IMG/VR virus record: IMGVR_UViG_3300025098_000048
Location: 1-56,991 of that record
DNA length: 56,991 nucleotides
Source: a virus
Direction: 5' to 3' (one strand)
Position numbers and translations under genes: made by a program. A model generated the notes under the pieces. That model did no database searches. It saw nothing but the letters and a program-made list of their open reading frames with translations, and was not told where the DNA came from. The stretch's first letter is position 1. Each line of letters opens with the position of its first letter. Positions 1 through 6,923 of this stretch are shown piece after piece.

Positions 1-54
1 GTATTAAAAAGTAAAAAAGTAATAAAAAAGCTTGTATTTTATAGCATATATTCA

Positions 55-60
55 TATAAT
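55..60 (+). promoter_or_regulatory. Putative -10 element for first gene
   Basis: A TATAAT hexamer lies in an AT-rich stretch about 47 bases before the first gene's ATG. No convincing -35 element is visible, so this is a pattern match only. Confidence 0.35.
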
Positions 61-106
61 GTATATGTATCAAACGGTGATACGTTCAACCAAAAAGGAA
101 AAAACA

Positions 107-421
107 ATGCAGATAAACATGGCATACTATGATAACAATCCGGTAGAAGAGATAATATTAACATTTAGAAACTTTGTTGAGGGGTTTGAGGGGGAGAAGC
201 GGGATAACCCATTGCTTGGTGCGCATGCTGAAATGGTATATTACGTAGATACTCGTTCATTGCATACGGTAGGGATGGATACGTTTTGTAGGTGGAAACT
301 GGGAATGAGTGAAGAACAAGCGCGGGAAACGTTTTGCTGGGAAAGAGCTTCGTTTGATAGCGACCAACATGTGGGTGCTGAATGTAAGATTGATAGTGAG
401 GGCAAGTGGTATGATGTGTAG
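107..421 (+). CDS. Unknown small phage protein (104 aa)
   Basis: The protein is acidic and soluble, with no recognised domain, signal peptide or membrane helix. The frame is open further upstream, but the ATG at 107 is chosen because an AAGGA ribosome-binding site lies at the right distance in the leader AACCAAAAAGGAAAAAAC. The same leader type precedes the next two genes. Small genes of this kind in a rightward cluster are usually early host-takeover genes. That role is inferred from context only. Confidence 0.65.
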   Translation: MQINMAYYDNNPVEEIILTFRNFVEGFEGEKRDNPLLGAHAEMVYYVDTRSLHTVGMDTFCRWKLGMSEEQARETFCWERASFDSDQHVGAECKIDSEGKWYDV

Positions 422-441
422 GCGCGTGCAATAAAATCAAA

Positions 442-458
442 TTGAATATATAATATGA
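442..458 (+). promoter_or_regulatory. Putative promoter of gene at 521
   Basis: The stretch TTGAATATATAATATGA contains TATAAT at 449-454 and is followed by ATAAGG and a purine-rich run. The same arrangement recurs before the gene at 945, which suggests a shared promoter-leader unit. Confidence 0.45.
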
Positions 459-520
459 GTATAAGGAGGAGGGAATACACCTTCGCTCTTTAACAAACCA
501 ACCAACCAATAAGGAAAAAC

Positions 521-835
521 ATGAACAAAGTAAAAATCACACGTGAAGTTGTTGTATATCTAACTGAAGAAGTAGATGTTAAAGATTTCTTAACAGAATC
601 AGCACAGCTAACAAGTGTAGATCAATTAGACGAGCTTGGGCACTTCGGCTTTACTCTTTATGAGCTTGACGTTAAGTTAAACCGTGAAACAGGCTACAAC
701 AGCATCACATTCGGCGGGCAAGAACATCCGTATTGCGACTATGAAGAACGCGAAGCAGTTAAAAATAAACTAATAAAACATATGGAAACAGAACACAACA
801 CTGGCTTCTTCGATTTAGATAATCGCGAGGGGTAG
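521..835 (+). CDS. Unknown small acidic phage protein (104 aa)
   Basis: No family is recognised. The protein is rich in Glu and Asp and has no membrane segment or cysteine pair suggesting metal binding. It starts at an ATG directly after AAGGAAAAAC and has its own promoter-like motif upstream. It is the same length as the preceding gene but shows no obvious sequence similarity to it. The likely role, a small early accessory protein, is inferred from position only. Confidence 0.7.
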   Translation: MNKVKITREVVVYLTEEVDVKDFLTESAQLTSVDQLDELGHFGFTLYELDVKLNRETGYNSITFGGQEHPYCDYEEREAVKNKLIKHMETEHNTGFFDLDNREG

Positions 836-872
836 TTAAGGGGTAAATCACCCACGTGTAATATATTCAAAT

Positions 873-885
873 GTGATATATAATA
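873..885 (+). promoter_or_regulatory. Promoter-like motif GTGATATATAATA
   Basis: This is one of the clearest copies of a motif that recurs before transcription units throughout the window (near 10498, 22690, 25537, 33948, 52618 and 56166, and in reverse at 46872). It contains TATAAT at 879-884 and is followed by ATAAGG, as at 451-466. The GTG inside it could be read as a start codon for the next gene, but the ATG at 945 has the ribosome-binding site. Confidence 0.55.
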
Positions 886-944
886 TTAATATAAGGCGGG
901 AGGAAACAATCCTTCACCTAAACCAACCCAAAAGGAAAAACAAC

Positions 945-1415
945 ATGGAAAACATTACCATTTCAGCTAACAACCCGGCACTCATCAACTACAACCAAGA
1001 AATGGCCGATAACATTTTGGCAGTTCAAATTCTACTCGATGCTGATGAGAAATACACCGACGAAATCAATAAACTCTTTGCACGTCGTCGTGCTATCGAA
1101 ACAAACCTAATCGAAGCAGCAACTAATACTAATAGAAACGATTGGCGCTTTACTGTTTGGATGAATAACGAACTCACAAACGAATACTCTTACTCCTTCA
1201 GTAAAGAAACTTGCTGTGATTACCTTGATGGTGTTGAATGGGCGTTTCAACCCGATTGGAATGAAGTAGTGGCCGAAGGGATTACCAAAGAACAAATCAG
1301 CAATAATAACACTCAATGGAATAAGGGCATGCTATACGCTGGCTGTGCCATCTGGGTAGATGATGTTTCTCTGGAAGAAGAAGGCTACTACATCGACGTT
1401 AGCGAAGGGCTATAA
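945..1415 (+). CDS. Unknown phage protein (156 aa)
   Basis: The protein is acidic, has several Trp residues and matches no recognised domain. The start at 945 is chosen because AAGGAAAAACAAC immediately precedes it. An in-frame GTG at 873 lies inside the promoter motif and would make the motif part of the coding sequence, which is unlikely. It belongs to the run of small rightward genes at the left end. Nothing in the sequence points to a specific function. Confidence 0.7.
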   Translation: MENITISANNPALINYNQEMADNILAVQILLDADEKYTDEINKLFARRRAIETNLIEAATNTNRNDWRFTVWMNNELTNEYSYSFSKETCCDYLDGVEWAFQPDWNEVVAEGITKEQISNNNTQWNKGMLYAGCAIWVDDVSLEEEGYYIDVSEGL

Positions 1416-1493
1416 GATTTAAAAACTCTAACAAACTACGGCAAACCTAAAAACCCAAAAATAGCTATATTTCAGGCTCCCGGCAGCGGCCAG

Positions 1494-1592
1494 ATGAGCC
1501 AGATTTCTACTTACGCGTATCATTTAACCGGCAATACATATACCGTGTGTTTGTGCAACGGGGATTACTGTAATCTGATGATACGTATATAA
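1494..1592 (+). CDS. Possible 32-aa small protein
   Basis: A short frame encodes MSQISTYAYHLTGNTYTVCL followed by a Cys-containing tail. It sits in the otherwise empty 228-base gap between 1415 and 1644, in a stretch that is GC-richer than its neighbours. There is no strong ribosome-binding site. Just after its stop, the leader element AACCAACCTTTAAGGAAAAC (1592-1611) appears without an ATG close behind. The gap may therefore hold the remains of another small gene. Confidence 0.25.
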   Translation: MSQISTYAYHLTGNTYTVCLCNGDYCNLMIRI

Positions 1593-1643
1593 ACCAACCT
1601 TTAAGGAAAACGCGAAAATAAATCGCAGAAAAGATATAAGAAT

Positions 1644-2417
1644 ATGCATAAGTTAAATGTAATGGAATTGAGCGCGCTAAATACTGCAGTTCATCAAGGG
1701 CAAAAGCCTAATAAGTTTCAGTCGATGATGAAAGCGGGAACGTTTCGCATTCGTAATCCACTTTACGCCCAGTGGTTATTTGGCACAAAGAGTGCAGAAG
1801 ATTGCCTGAAAGAATATAATGAAGAAGATTTCGTTTATGATAGTGATATTACACATATTCAAGAAGATAAGTGGGGAGTGAAGCATGTTTTTGGTATGTT
1901 TAGTGGCACTCATATGAGATTGCGAAATAGTGGTAAAGAAATGTATGTGGAGGTGGATAGTTATACGAGGCGCCTTTTGCAAGAAGAATATCCTCATATT
2001 GCGTATTGGGAAGCGAGTAGAGGGTATTATCGTTTCATGGGTTTGTTTTCGTTTGAAAGCATTCGTGAATCAACGCGTGGTTATCGTCGTGTGGGCACAA
2101 AATATAATCTAAATAATGGGCATGTTTCGGGTGGGGCAAGGGAGTTTGCAAGAAAGCATTCTTTGAATAACTGGAATGATGCTTGGATTGATGATGGCAG
2201 TGAGTTTGGTGCAAATCCTTTTGTGAAACGTAAGGATGAAGAGAAGTATGAACGCCTTCGTGGAGAACATCGTGATGATGAAGCCCAGGCATTTCTCGAG
2301 CAGTGCGCGTCTCCTCAAGCAAAGCTTGAATATTGTGAAGAGTTGGCTGCGTGTTTTGATGAATTGGAGGATGATGACGTTGCATTTCCGCAATCTTTCT
2401 TTGATGAGAAGGATTAA
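1644..2417 (+). CDS. Unknown phage protein (257 aa)
   Basis: This soluble protein is rich in aromatic and charged residues and has an acidic C terminus containing an ELEDDD run. It lacks signal peptide, membrane helix and Cys clusters, and I recognise no family. The start has only a weak ribosome-binding site (AAAAGATATAAGAAT before ATG). The next gene starts 8 bases after its stop, so the two are probably co-transcribed. Its partner there resembles a homing endonuclease. Confidence 0.7.
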   Translation: MHKLNVMELSALNTAVHQGQKPNKFQSMMKAGTFRIRNPLYAQWLFGTKSAEDCLKEYNEEDFVYDSDITHIQEDKWGVKHVFGMFSGTHMRLRNSGKEMYVEVDSYTRRLLQEEYPHIAYWEASRGYYRFMGLFSFESIRESTRGYRRVGTKYNLNNGHVSGGAREFARKHSLNNWNDAWIDDGSEFGANPFVKRKDEEKYERLRGEHRDDEAQAFLEQCASPQAKLEYCEELAACFDELEDDDVAFPQSFFDEKD

Positions 2418-2425
2418 TATTACCT

Positions 2426-2974
2426 ATGTTGGAAGAAGAAGAAACGTGCGTTAAACAGAGCATCACGAAGCATATGTCGTTGAGTAATGCGGAGAGAAAA
2501 GCTCACGTTGATTTAAATGCACCTTGTATTCCTGTGGTAAATATTTTAAATACTTCAGTTAAGAAAGCAGGTGAGTATTCAACAACGCAACATGGTGCTA
2601 AAGAAGCTAAAAAAGCTTTAACAGAGTATCATAACCTTGAGCCTTTTAAAGCAAGAGCAATAAAGGGATCTGTTAATACGTGCCATGTGTGCCCAAATGA
2701 TTCAGCAGCACCGAATGGGTTTTTATGTAAAAATCCTCTTCATCTGTATTTTGGCACATCATCTGAAAATATGCAAGATAAGCCAGCTAAAGTAAGAAAG
2801 AGGGCATCTATTATAGGTGCAGCAGCTGCTGTAGCTTCACCAAGAAACATGAATAAGCAAAAACGAATATGTATTCATTGTGGTTATGAAGGTAATCCTG
2901 GCGCTGTAGGCCAATGGCATAATGAAAACTGTAAATACAATCCCCTTTCAGCAAGATTTAAGCAAAGCAAATAA
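2426..2974 (+). CDS. His-Me finger (HNH-like) endonuclease with zinc finger
   Basis: This is a putative DNA endonuclease of 182 residues. The central segment contains CHVCPNDSAAPNGFLCKNPL followed by HLYFGTSSENMQDK. This resembles the zinc-binding loop of His-Me/HNH homing endonucleases, where a Cys-N-P-x-H-L...GT...N..DK signature is typical. A second zinc-finger motif near the C terminus, CxxCGYxxNPGxVG with a following His and Cys, is shared with the small gene at 9978-10397. Such genes are usually selfish mobile elements in phages. The catalytic His is not certain by eye, so the protein could be a DNA-binding relative without activity. Confidence 0.6.
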   Translation: MLEEEETCVKQSITKHMSLSNAERKAHVDLNAPCIPVVNILNTSVKKAGEYSTTQHGAKEAKKALTEYHNLEPFKARAIKGSVNTCHVCPNDSAAPNGFLCKNPLHLYFGTSSENMQDKPAKVRKRASIIGAAAAVASPRNMNKQKRICIHCGYEGNPGAVGQWHNENCKYNPLSARFKQSK

Positions 2975-2988
2975 AAAAGGATAAACAA

Positions 2989-3402
2989 ATGATTAGTAAT
3001 GATATTAAAAAGAGTATGAAGAGTGATGCAAAGCGCAAATGTGGTAGAGCTGGAACGTGGGTCGCACTCGTCCTCTCGGGCGGGCTAACAGTTTCGCTTA
3101 TGAATAACGGAGAAAAGCCTATTGATGGGCAATCGTTGTTATTTTATTGGGGAATGTGGTTTGCTATTTTGTGGCCGTGCTTCTTCTTCTGGATGAGAAG
3201 TAATCCTGCAAAGAAGGAATATCTGAAAAATATGCAAAAACATATTATGAGTGAGTTAGCTAATGCTGATGATCCGATTTTGATTCAAAAACTGGGTGTA
3301 GCAATGAGTTATTACGGTAATAAGATGAGTGAAGTGCAGATGGCAGAAGTAAAAGCACGGGCTGGCAGCCATTATACAAGCCACCACAATCATTATCGCT
3401 AA
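2989..3402 (+). CDS. Two-helix membrane protein (137 aa)
   Basis: Two hydrophobic segments, around residues 22-40 and 48-68, indicate an inner-membrane protein. A charged C-terminal half follows, rich in Lys and Met and ending in a His-rich tail. It is preceded by AAAAAAGGATAAACAA, a good ribosome-binding site. The topology would fit a holin-like or superinfection protein, but no family is recognised and it is not next to the amidase. It is the last gene before a strong rightward terminator. Confidence 0.65.
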   Translation: MISNDIKKSMKSDAKRKCGRAGTWVALVLSGGLTVSLMNNGEKPIDGQSLLFYWGMWFAILWPCFFFWMRSNPAKKEYLKNMQKHIMSELANADDPILIQKLGVAMSYYGNKMSEVQMAEVKARAGSHYTSHHNHYR

Positions 3403-3452
3403 CATAAAGTAAAAATATATTTAACATTTGTGCAAAATATTCATATACTCAA

Positions 3453-3637
3453 TATACCTGAACTTCCACTTTCCGAAACCCAACAAGTCGTTTCGTTATT
3501 GAGCCAGTTTTTGGTTCTCCTTGTTGTTTCTTAAGAAGATGGTAAGATTTAAGTATTCTTCGCTACAAAGGAATTTGTCACTCCTTTCCACAAAAACAGA
3601 AATGTTTTAGCCCTGGTCGAAAGATTGGGGTTTTTTT
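3453..3637 (+). ncRNA. Candidate multi-hairpin RNA ending in a terminator
   Basis: About 240 bases separate the membrane protein from the terminase gene, and most of them can fold. GAAACCCAACAAG (3475-3487) pairs with CTTGTTGTTTC (3520-3530) around an inner hairpin, GAGCCA/TGGTTC (3501-3517). GAAGA/TCTTC (3535-3561) and AAAGGA/TCCTTT (3567-3587) follow, and then the terminator. A TATACT-like element lies near 3443. It could be an independent RNA or just the 3' untranslated region of the preceding gene. No known RNA family is recognised. Confidence 0.35.
3611..3637 (+). terminator. Rho-independent terminator with GAAA tetraloop
   Basis: CCCTGGTC pairs with GATTGGGG around a GAAA loop (8 bp with G-T wobbles) and is followed by seven T residues. 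It ends the rightward left-end transcripts just before the stop codon of the oppositely oriented terminase gene. Confidence 0.85.
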
Positions 3638-3644
3638 ATGCTCG

Positions 3645-5360
3645 CTAATCGATAAGGCCAAAGCGCATAGCTACAAGCCTATCTTCTTCACTCCACTCAT
3701 CAATATCATCGTTTTTCGTAATGCCTTTTTCATTTAATACCTGCGTTACTACGTCTCCGTGCGTATTATTACCAGCAATGCGTTCTCCTTTATGATTTAA
3801 AATTACCTCACCTATTGCAATCGAGTAATCTCCGAAGCTTTTTTGTAGTTCGTTTAAGCCGTGATATAAACTATCGAGCAAATCGTCATGTTTTGCCACG
3901 GGGAATAGAGAAGCTTCGTTAATAAACTCATCCATTACGTTTCTGCTTCTTTCATCACCTATAGGAAACTTAATAAAATTGTTTTCGAATAAAACAGCAA
4001 CCTTGTGGATACCTACTTTCAGTGCATTATGCCTCGTCATAGCGATACCTTTTACAGGCATTGAAGTTCTTTGCAGTTGATTTACATATAGATTACCAAA
4101 AGAGTTCTTTTCTACTATAACACACCTAACGTAATCACTAAATTTGTTATACATAGAAGAAATAGCGTTAAGTATTTCAGTTTGTGTTAAACCTCTATCC
4201 CTGAAAACATCTATTACCCATACATTACCTTGCTCATCTCGGCATAACGTATAACCAACAGTGAAGTCGCTATCGTTCTTTGCTGCTTTTTTAGAATCAG
4301 ATTCGATAGATAAATCCCAAGATTGAACAACGGTGCATTCTGATATATCAAGGTTTGGAGGAAACGTCCCTAAGCTATAGTTTGTTTGAGCATTTCTTTT
4401 AACCCACTCTGGCTTAATAACAGCGCTTTCTAAAGCAAGGGGTTGATTCATCATCTCTCGAGCAAAAAGAGTTGCTCCCATGCTTCTTCTTTCCATAAGT
4501 AGATATTCTATAGGCCTAAATTCTGGCCATAAAACTTCGTAATCCCCTTCAACCTTAACACCTTTTAGAACTTCACGACCACGTGAATCAGCTTCTATGA
4601 TATATTCATACTTTTCAGGCCACTTTAGAATAGCAGGATCTTCTATAACTTCAAAAGTTGGGTCGTTTTTCATGTGAGAGTAAAGATCATCGTCGTGTTT
4701 TCTTGTGCCGATTACTAACATCAAACCACCTTGATTTAGAATAGGAGTTACAGTTGCACCTAACCATTCACGAGTTTTTGAGCGAACACCTGCTGATGCT
4801 GTTGTTAAATCATCTTCTAAGTCGTCAAATATAACAATATCAACATGCGCCCCAGTAATTTTACCTCCTACACCAATAGCTTCTATGGTTGGATCAACAG
4901 ATGTGCCATTTCTTTGAACATAAAGCTGTGTGCTCGTCCATTTACTATCTTTATCTCTAAACTTAGGCATATCTTCACCATTTGCCCAGTCGCCAACGAT
5001 TTTATCATCATCTAAATATTGTTTAATAAGCCTCACACGTTTCTCTGCTTGCCCTGCGCTGGCACTTATGAATAGGATAGATATGTTTCTATCCATACAG
5101 ATTTTCCTTACAGCGTATGAAATCGCAAGCAGCGATTTGCCATGTGAGCGAGGTGCAAGAACGAGTAGTTTTTTCTTATCGTTGCTTTGTTTAGCTTCGG
5201 CTTCTAATCTATCAATAGTTTTCAGCCAGTTTGTTCTATGTGGTGCTTTACGCATCTTAAGATAATGTGAATCGAAAAATACTGAAGATGCAGAACCTAA
5301 AGCTCTTCTCCCAGCTGTTGTATTTAAAAGTTGTGCTACATTAGCTTTATTATCACTCAT
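3645..5360 (-). CDS. terL: Terminase large subunit (packaging ATPase and nuclease)
   Basis: This is the DNA-packaging motor and cleavage enzyme that docks on the portal. The 571 residues show the expected two-domain order. A Walker A-like APRSHGKS is at residues 69-76, Walker B VDIVIFDDLED at 173-183 and a coupling-motif-like LMLVIGTR near 213-220. The RNase H-fold nuclease acids follow: Asp349 in SWDLS, Glu417 in VIVEKNS and Asp492/493 in HDDLLDS. The length is usual for the family. It overlaps the upstream small gene by 8 bases, so the two are translationally coupled. It is leftward, whereas the head and tail genes are rightward. Confidence 0.95.
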   Translation of the reverse strand: MSDNKANVAQLLNTTAGRRALGSASSVFFDSHYLKMRKAPHRTNWLKTIDRLEAEAKQSNDKKKLLVLAPRSHGKSLLAISYAVRKICMDRNISILFISASAGQAEKRVRLIKQYLDDDKIVGDWANGEDMPKFRDKDSKWTSTQLYVQRNGTSVDPTIEAIGVGGKITGAHVDIVIFDDLEDDLTTASAGVRSKTREWLGATVTPILNQGGLMLVIGTRKHDDDLYSHMKNDPTFEVIEDPAILKWPEKYEYIIEADSRGREVLKGVKVEGDYEVLWPEFRPIEYLLMERRSMGATLFAREMMNQPLALESAVIKPEWVKRNAQTNYSLGTFPPNLDISECTVVQSWDLSIESDSKKAAKNDSDFTVGYTLCRDEQGNVWVIDVFRDRGLTQTEILNAISSMYNKFSDYVRCVIVEKNSFGNLYVNQLQRTSMPVKGIAMTRHNALKVGIHKVAVLFENNFIKFPIGDERSRNVMDEFINEASLFPVAKHDDLLDSLYHGLNELQKSFGDYSIAIGEVILNHKGERIAGNNTHGDVVTQVLNEKGITKNDDIDEWSEEDRLVAMRFGLID

Positions 5361-5634
5361 TTTCTTCCATTTCTTTGTTTGTTAATATATCATAAATAAA
5401 AAGCTGCCATTCTTCACTTTCAGCTGCAGCTTTTACTTCTTCTTTTGTATATTCTAACTCGTTAGCTTCTAAAACAGGAACTAAAAGTTTTGCCATTGCT
5501 CTAATAAAAATATTTCTTGCAGTTGCTGTATTCATTTCCATATCTTCTTCCTCACGCATAGTTTTTGCAACTTTACGCCATGGCATAACATCAACTCCAT
5601 TTAAAATTGTATATTTTCCTCTTGATTTTCGCAT
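5353..5634 (-). CDS. Small HTH-like protein, possible terminase partner (93 aa)
   Basis: The 93-residue protein is encoded directly upstream of, and overlapping, the large terminase. Residues from about 17 to 50 (MPWRKVAKTM ... NTATARNIFIRAMAKLL) read like a sigma region 4-type helix-turn-helix, with the acidic stretch EEEDMEM in the turn region. The position suggests a small terminase subunit or a DNA-binding partner. A second terminase-small-subunit-like protein lies at 53887-54567, so the assignment is open. The start ATG is preceded by GGGATAAACAAAA. Confidence 0.6.
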   Translation of the reverse strand: MRKSRGKYTILNGVDVMPWRKVAKTMREEEDMEMNTATARNIFIRAMAKLLVPVLEANELEYTKEEVKAAAESEEWQLFIYDILTNKEMEENE

Positions 5635-5749
5635 TTTTGTTTATCCCTTTTTTTACATATTGTGTTTATTAAATATATTTATGTTTATACAAACAGAACT
5701 TTTTTTTTATTTTTTATGATAAAAGCTGAGTGAAGTGTATATGTATTAG

Positions 5750-5813
5750 TATAATACAGTTTCTCAATGGATAAAAGTATAATTTTTCTGTGTGAAAAAA
5801 TATCACAGAGAAA
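5750..5813 (+). promoter_or_regulatory. Divergent promoter region with leader hairpin
   Basis: The 197-base divergent gap carries two rightward TATAAT hexamers, at 5750-5755 and 5778-5783. An inverted repeat in the leader, TTTCTGTGTGA (5785-5795) with TCACAGAGAAA (5803-5813), pairs at 10 of 11 positions. The hairpin lies just before the KTSC gene and could affect its translation or mRNA stability. Confidence 0.45.
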
Positions 5814-5831
5814 GGTAAGCTCTATTAACAT

Positions 5832-6113
5832 ATGATTGATGCAAAAGATTTCGATACGTATTACCAAACCGATCCTCAATTTCTTCCAGCTGAAGTATTA
5901 CAGCGTGAAGTTAAAAGTAGGCATATTAAATCCGTATCATACGACACATACAAGCGAAGTATGTTTATAGAGTTTATAAATGGCGACCGGCATATGTTTG
6001 CTGGTGTGCCTATTAGTGTTTTCAACGAGTTCCTTACTGCGGAAAGTAAAGGAAAATATTTCAAACGTAAGATTGAAAACGCATATCCACACTTAAAAAT
6101 ACCTAAAAACTAA
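5832..6113 (+). CDS. KTSC domain protein (93 aa)
   Basis: Residues about 27-85 match the KTSC domain pattern (named after KTSC residues of lysyl-tRNA synthetase-associated proteins). There is a hydrophobic beta-rich segment MFIEFINGDRHMFAGVPISV, then a SKGKYFKRKI signature ending in Y. Stand-alone KTSC proteins are common in phages and bacteria, often of unknown function, with a suspected nucleic-acid link. It is the first gene of the rightward block after the divergent promoter. The ribosome-binding site (AAAGG) is rather distant from the ATG. Confidence 0.75.
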   Translation: MIDAKDFDTYYQTDPQFLPAEVLQREVKSRHIKSVSYDTYKRSMFIEFINGDRHMFAGVPISVFNEFLTAESKGKYFKRKIENAYPHLKIPKN

Positions 6114-6149
6114 TAGAGCGGATTACTCCCTCAGAAAGAATGGTTTCTA

Positions 6150-6878
6150 ATGCAGTATAAAGTAAGAACTTTTACAATTCCCAATAAAATAAATAAGGTT
6201 GCTGAAGAGGTTGATTTTGAAATCGCTGGTTTAGCATCTGACGCTATTACTATTACTATCAGTGATGTTGATGGTGATTCAAAGCAGTTTAAATTTGATA
6301 ACACAAGAGATACAGTAGGCGCAGATGGCGATGTTATTTTACTTCCATCATTGGATGCACCTTCTCAAGCTGTTAGAACTCAACGTTTATTTGATGAGTT
6401 TAATAACATTCAAGGTGCAAGTGGTTTAAATCTTCAGTTTCTTAAAGAAACAGATACAAAAATAAAGATTAAGCAACTAAAAGGTGGCGATGTTGTTTCT
6501 ATTGCTCTTTCTGCTGGTGCTGGTGGCACAATAACAGAGGTTACAGCAGGAACAGAAGGCGTTGCTAATCCTGCATATGGCGACCCACTCGTTTTAACTC
6601 CTTCAAATCTTGGATTTAATCCAGCAGCTGGAAACCTAAGCAAGGTTCAAGTTTCTTGCCTTGATTTTGGTGGAACTTTTGGCCTTAACTTCCGCCCAGT
6701 TGGAACAGGAGATTATATCACATTCACTGACCCAGTTAATGGTGTTGCTGCAGATGCAGGTGATGATTTAATCCTATTAGGTCGTGATGAAGATCCTATC
6801 TTTGACGCAATCGAAATCACATTCGCTAATCCTGATGATAGTGATATCACAGTATATTGCACTTTTATTGAGAGATAA
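6150..6878 (+). CDS. Putative virion structural protein (242 aa)
   Basis: The protein is beta-rich, with many Gly, Asp, Thr and Val residues, few Cys and no signal peptide or membrane helix. It lies directly before the first long fibre gene and has the composition of a phage surface or fibre-associated protein. I recognise no family. A decoration protein or fibre-attachment role is possible but is inferred from neighbourhood and composition only. Confidence 0.6.
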   Translation: MQYKVRTFTIPNKINKVAEEVDFEIAGLASDAITITISDVDGDSKQFKFDNTRDTVGADGDVILLPSLDAPSQAVRTQRLFDEFNNIQGASGLNLQFLKETDTKIKIKQLKGGDVVSIALSAGAGGTITEVTAGTEGVANPAYGDPLVLTPSNLGFNPAAGNLSKVQVSCLDFGGTFGLNFRPVGTGDYITFTDPVNGVAADAGDDLILLGRDEDPIFDAIEITFANPDDSDITVYCTFIER

Positions 6879-6923
6879 GGTAAAGAAACAAAAAATCATA
6901 AATTTTAGAAAGGTAAAATAAAT

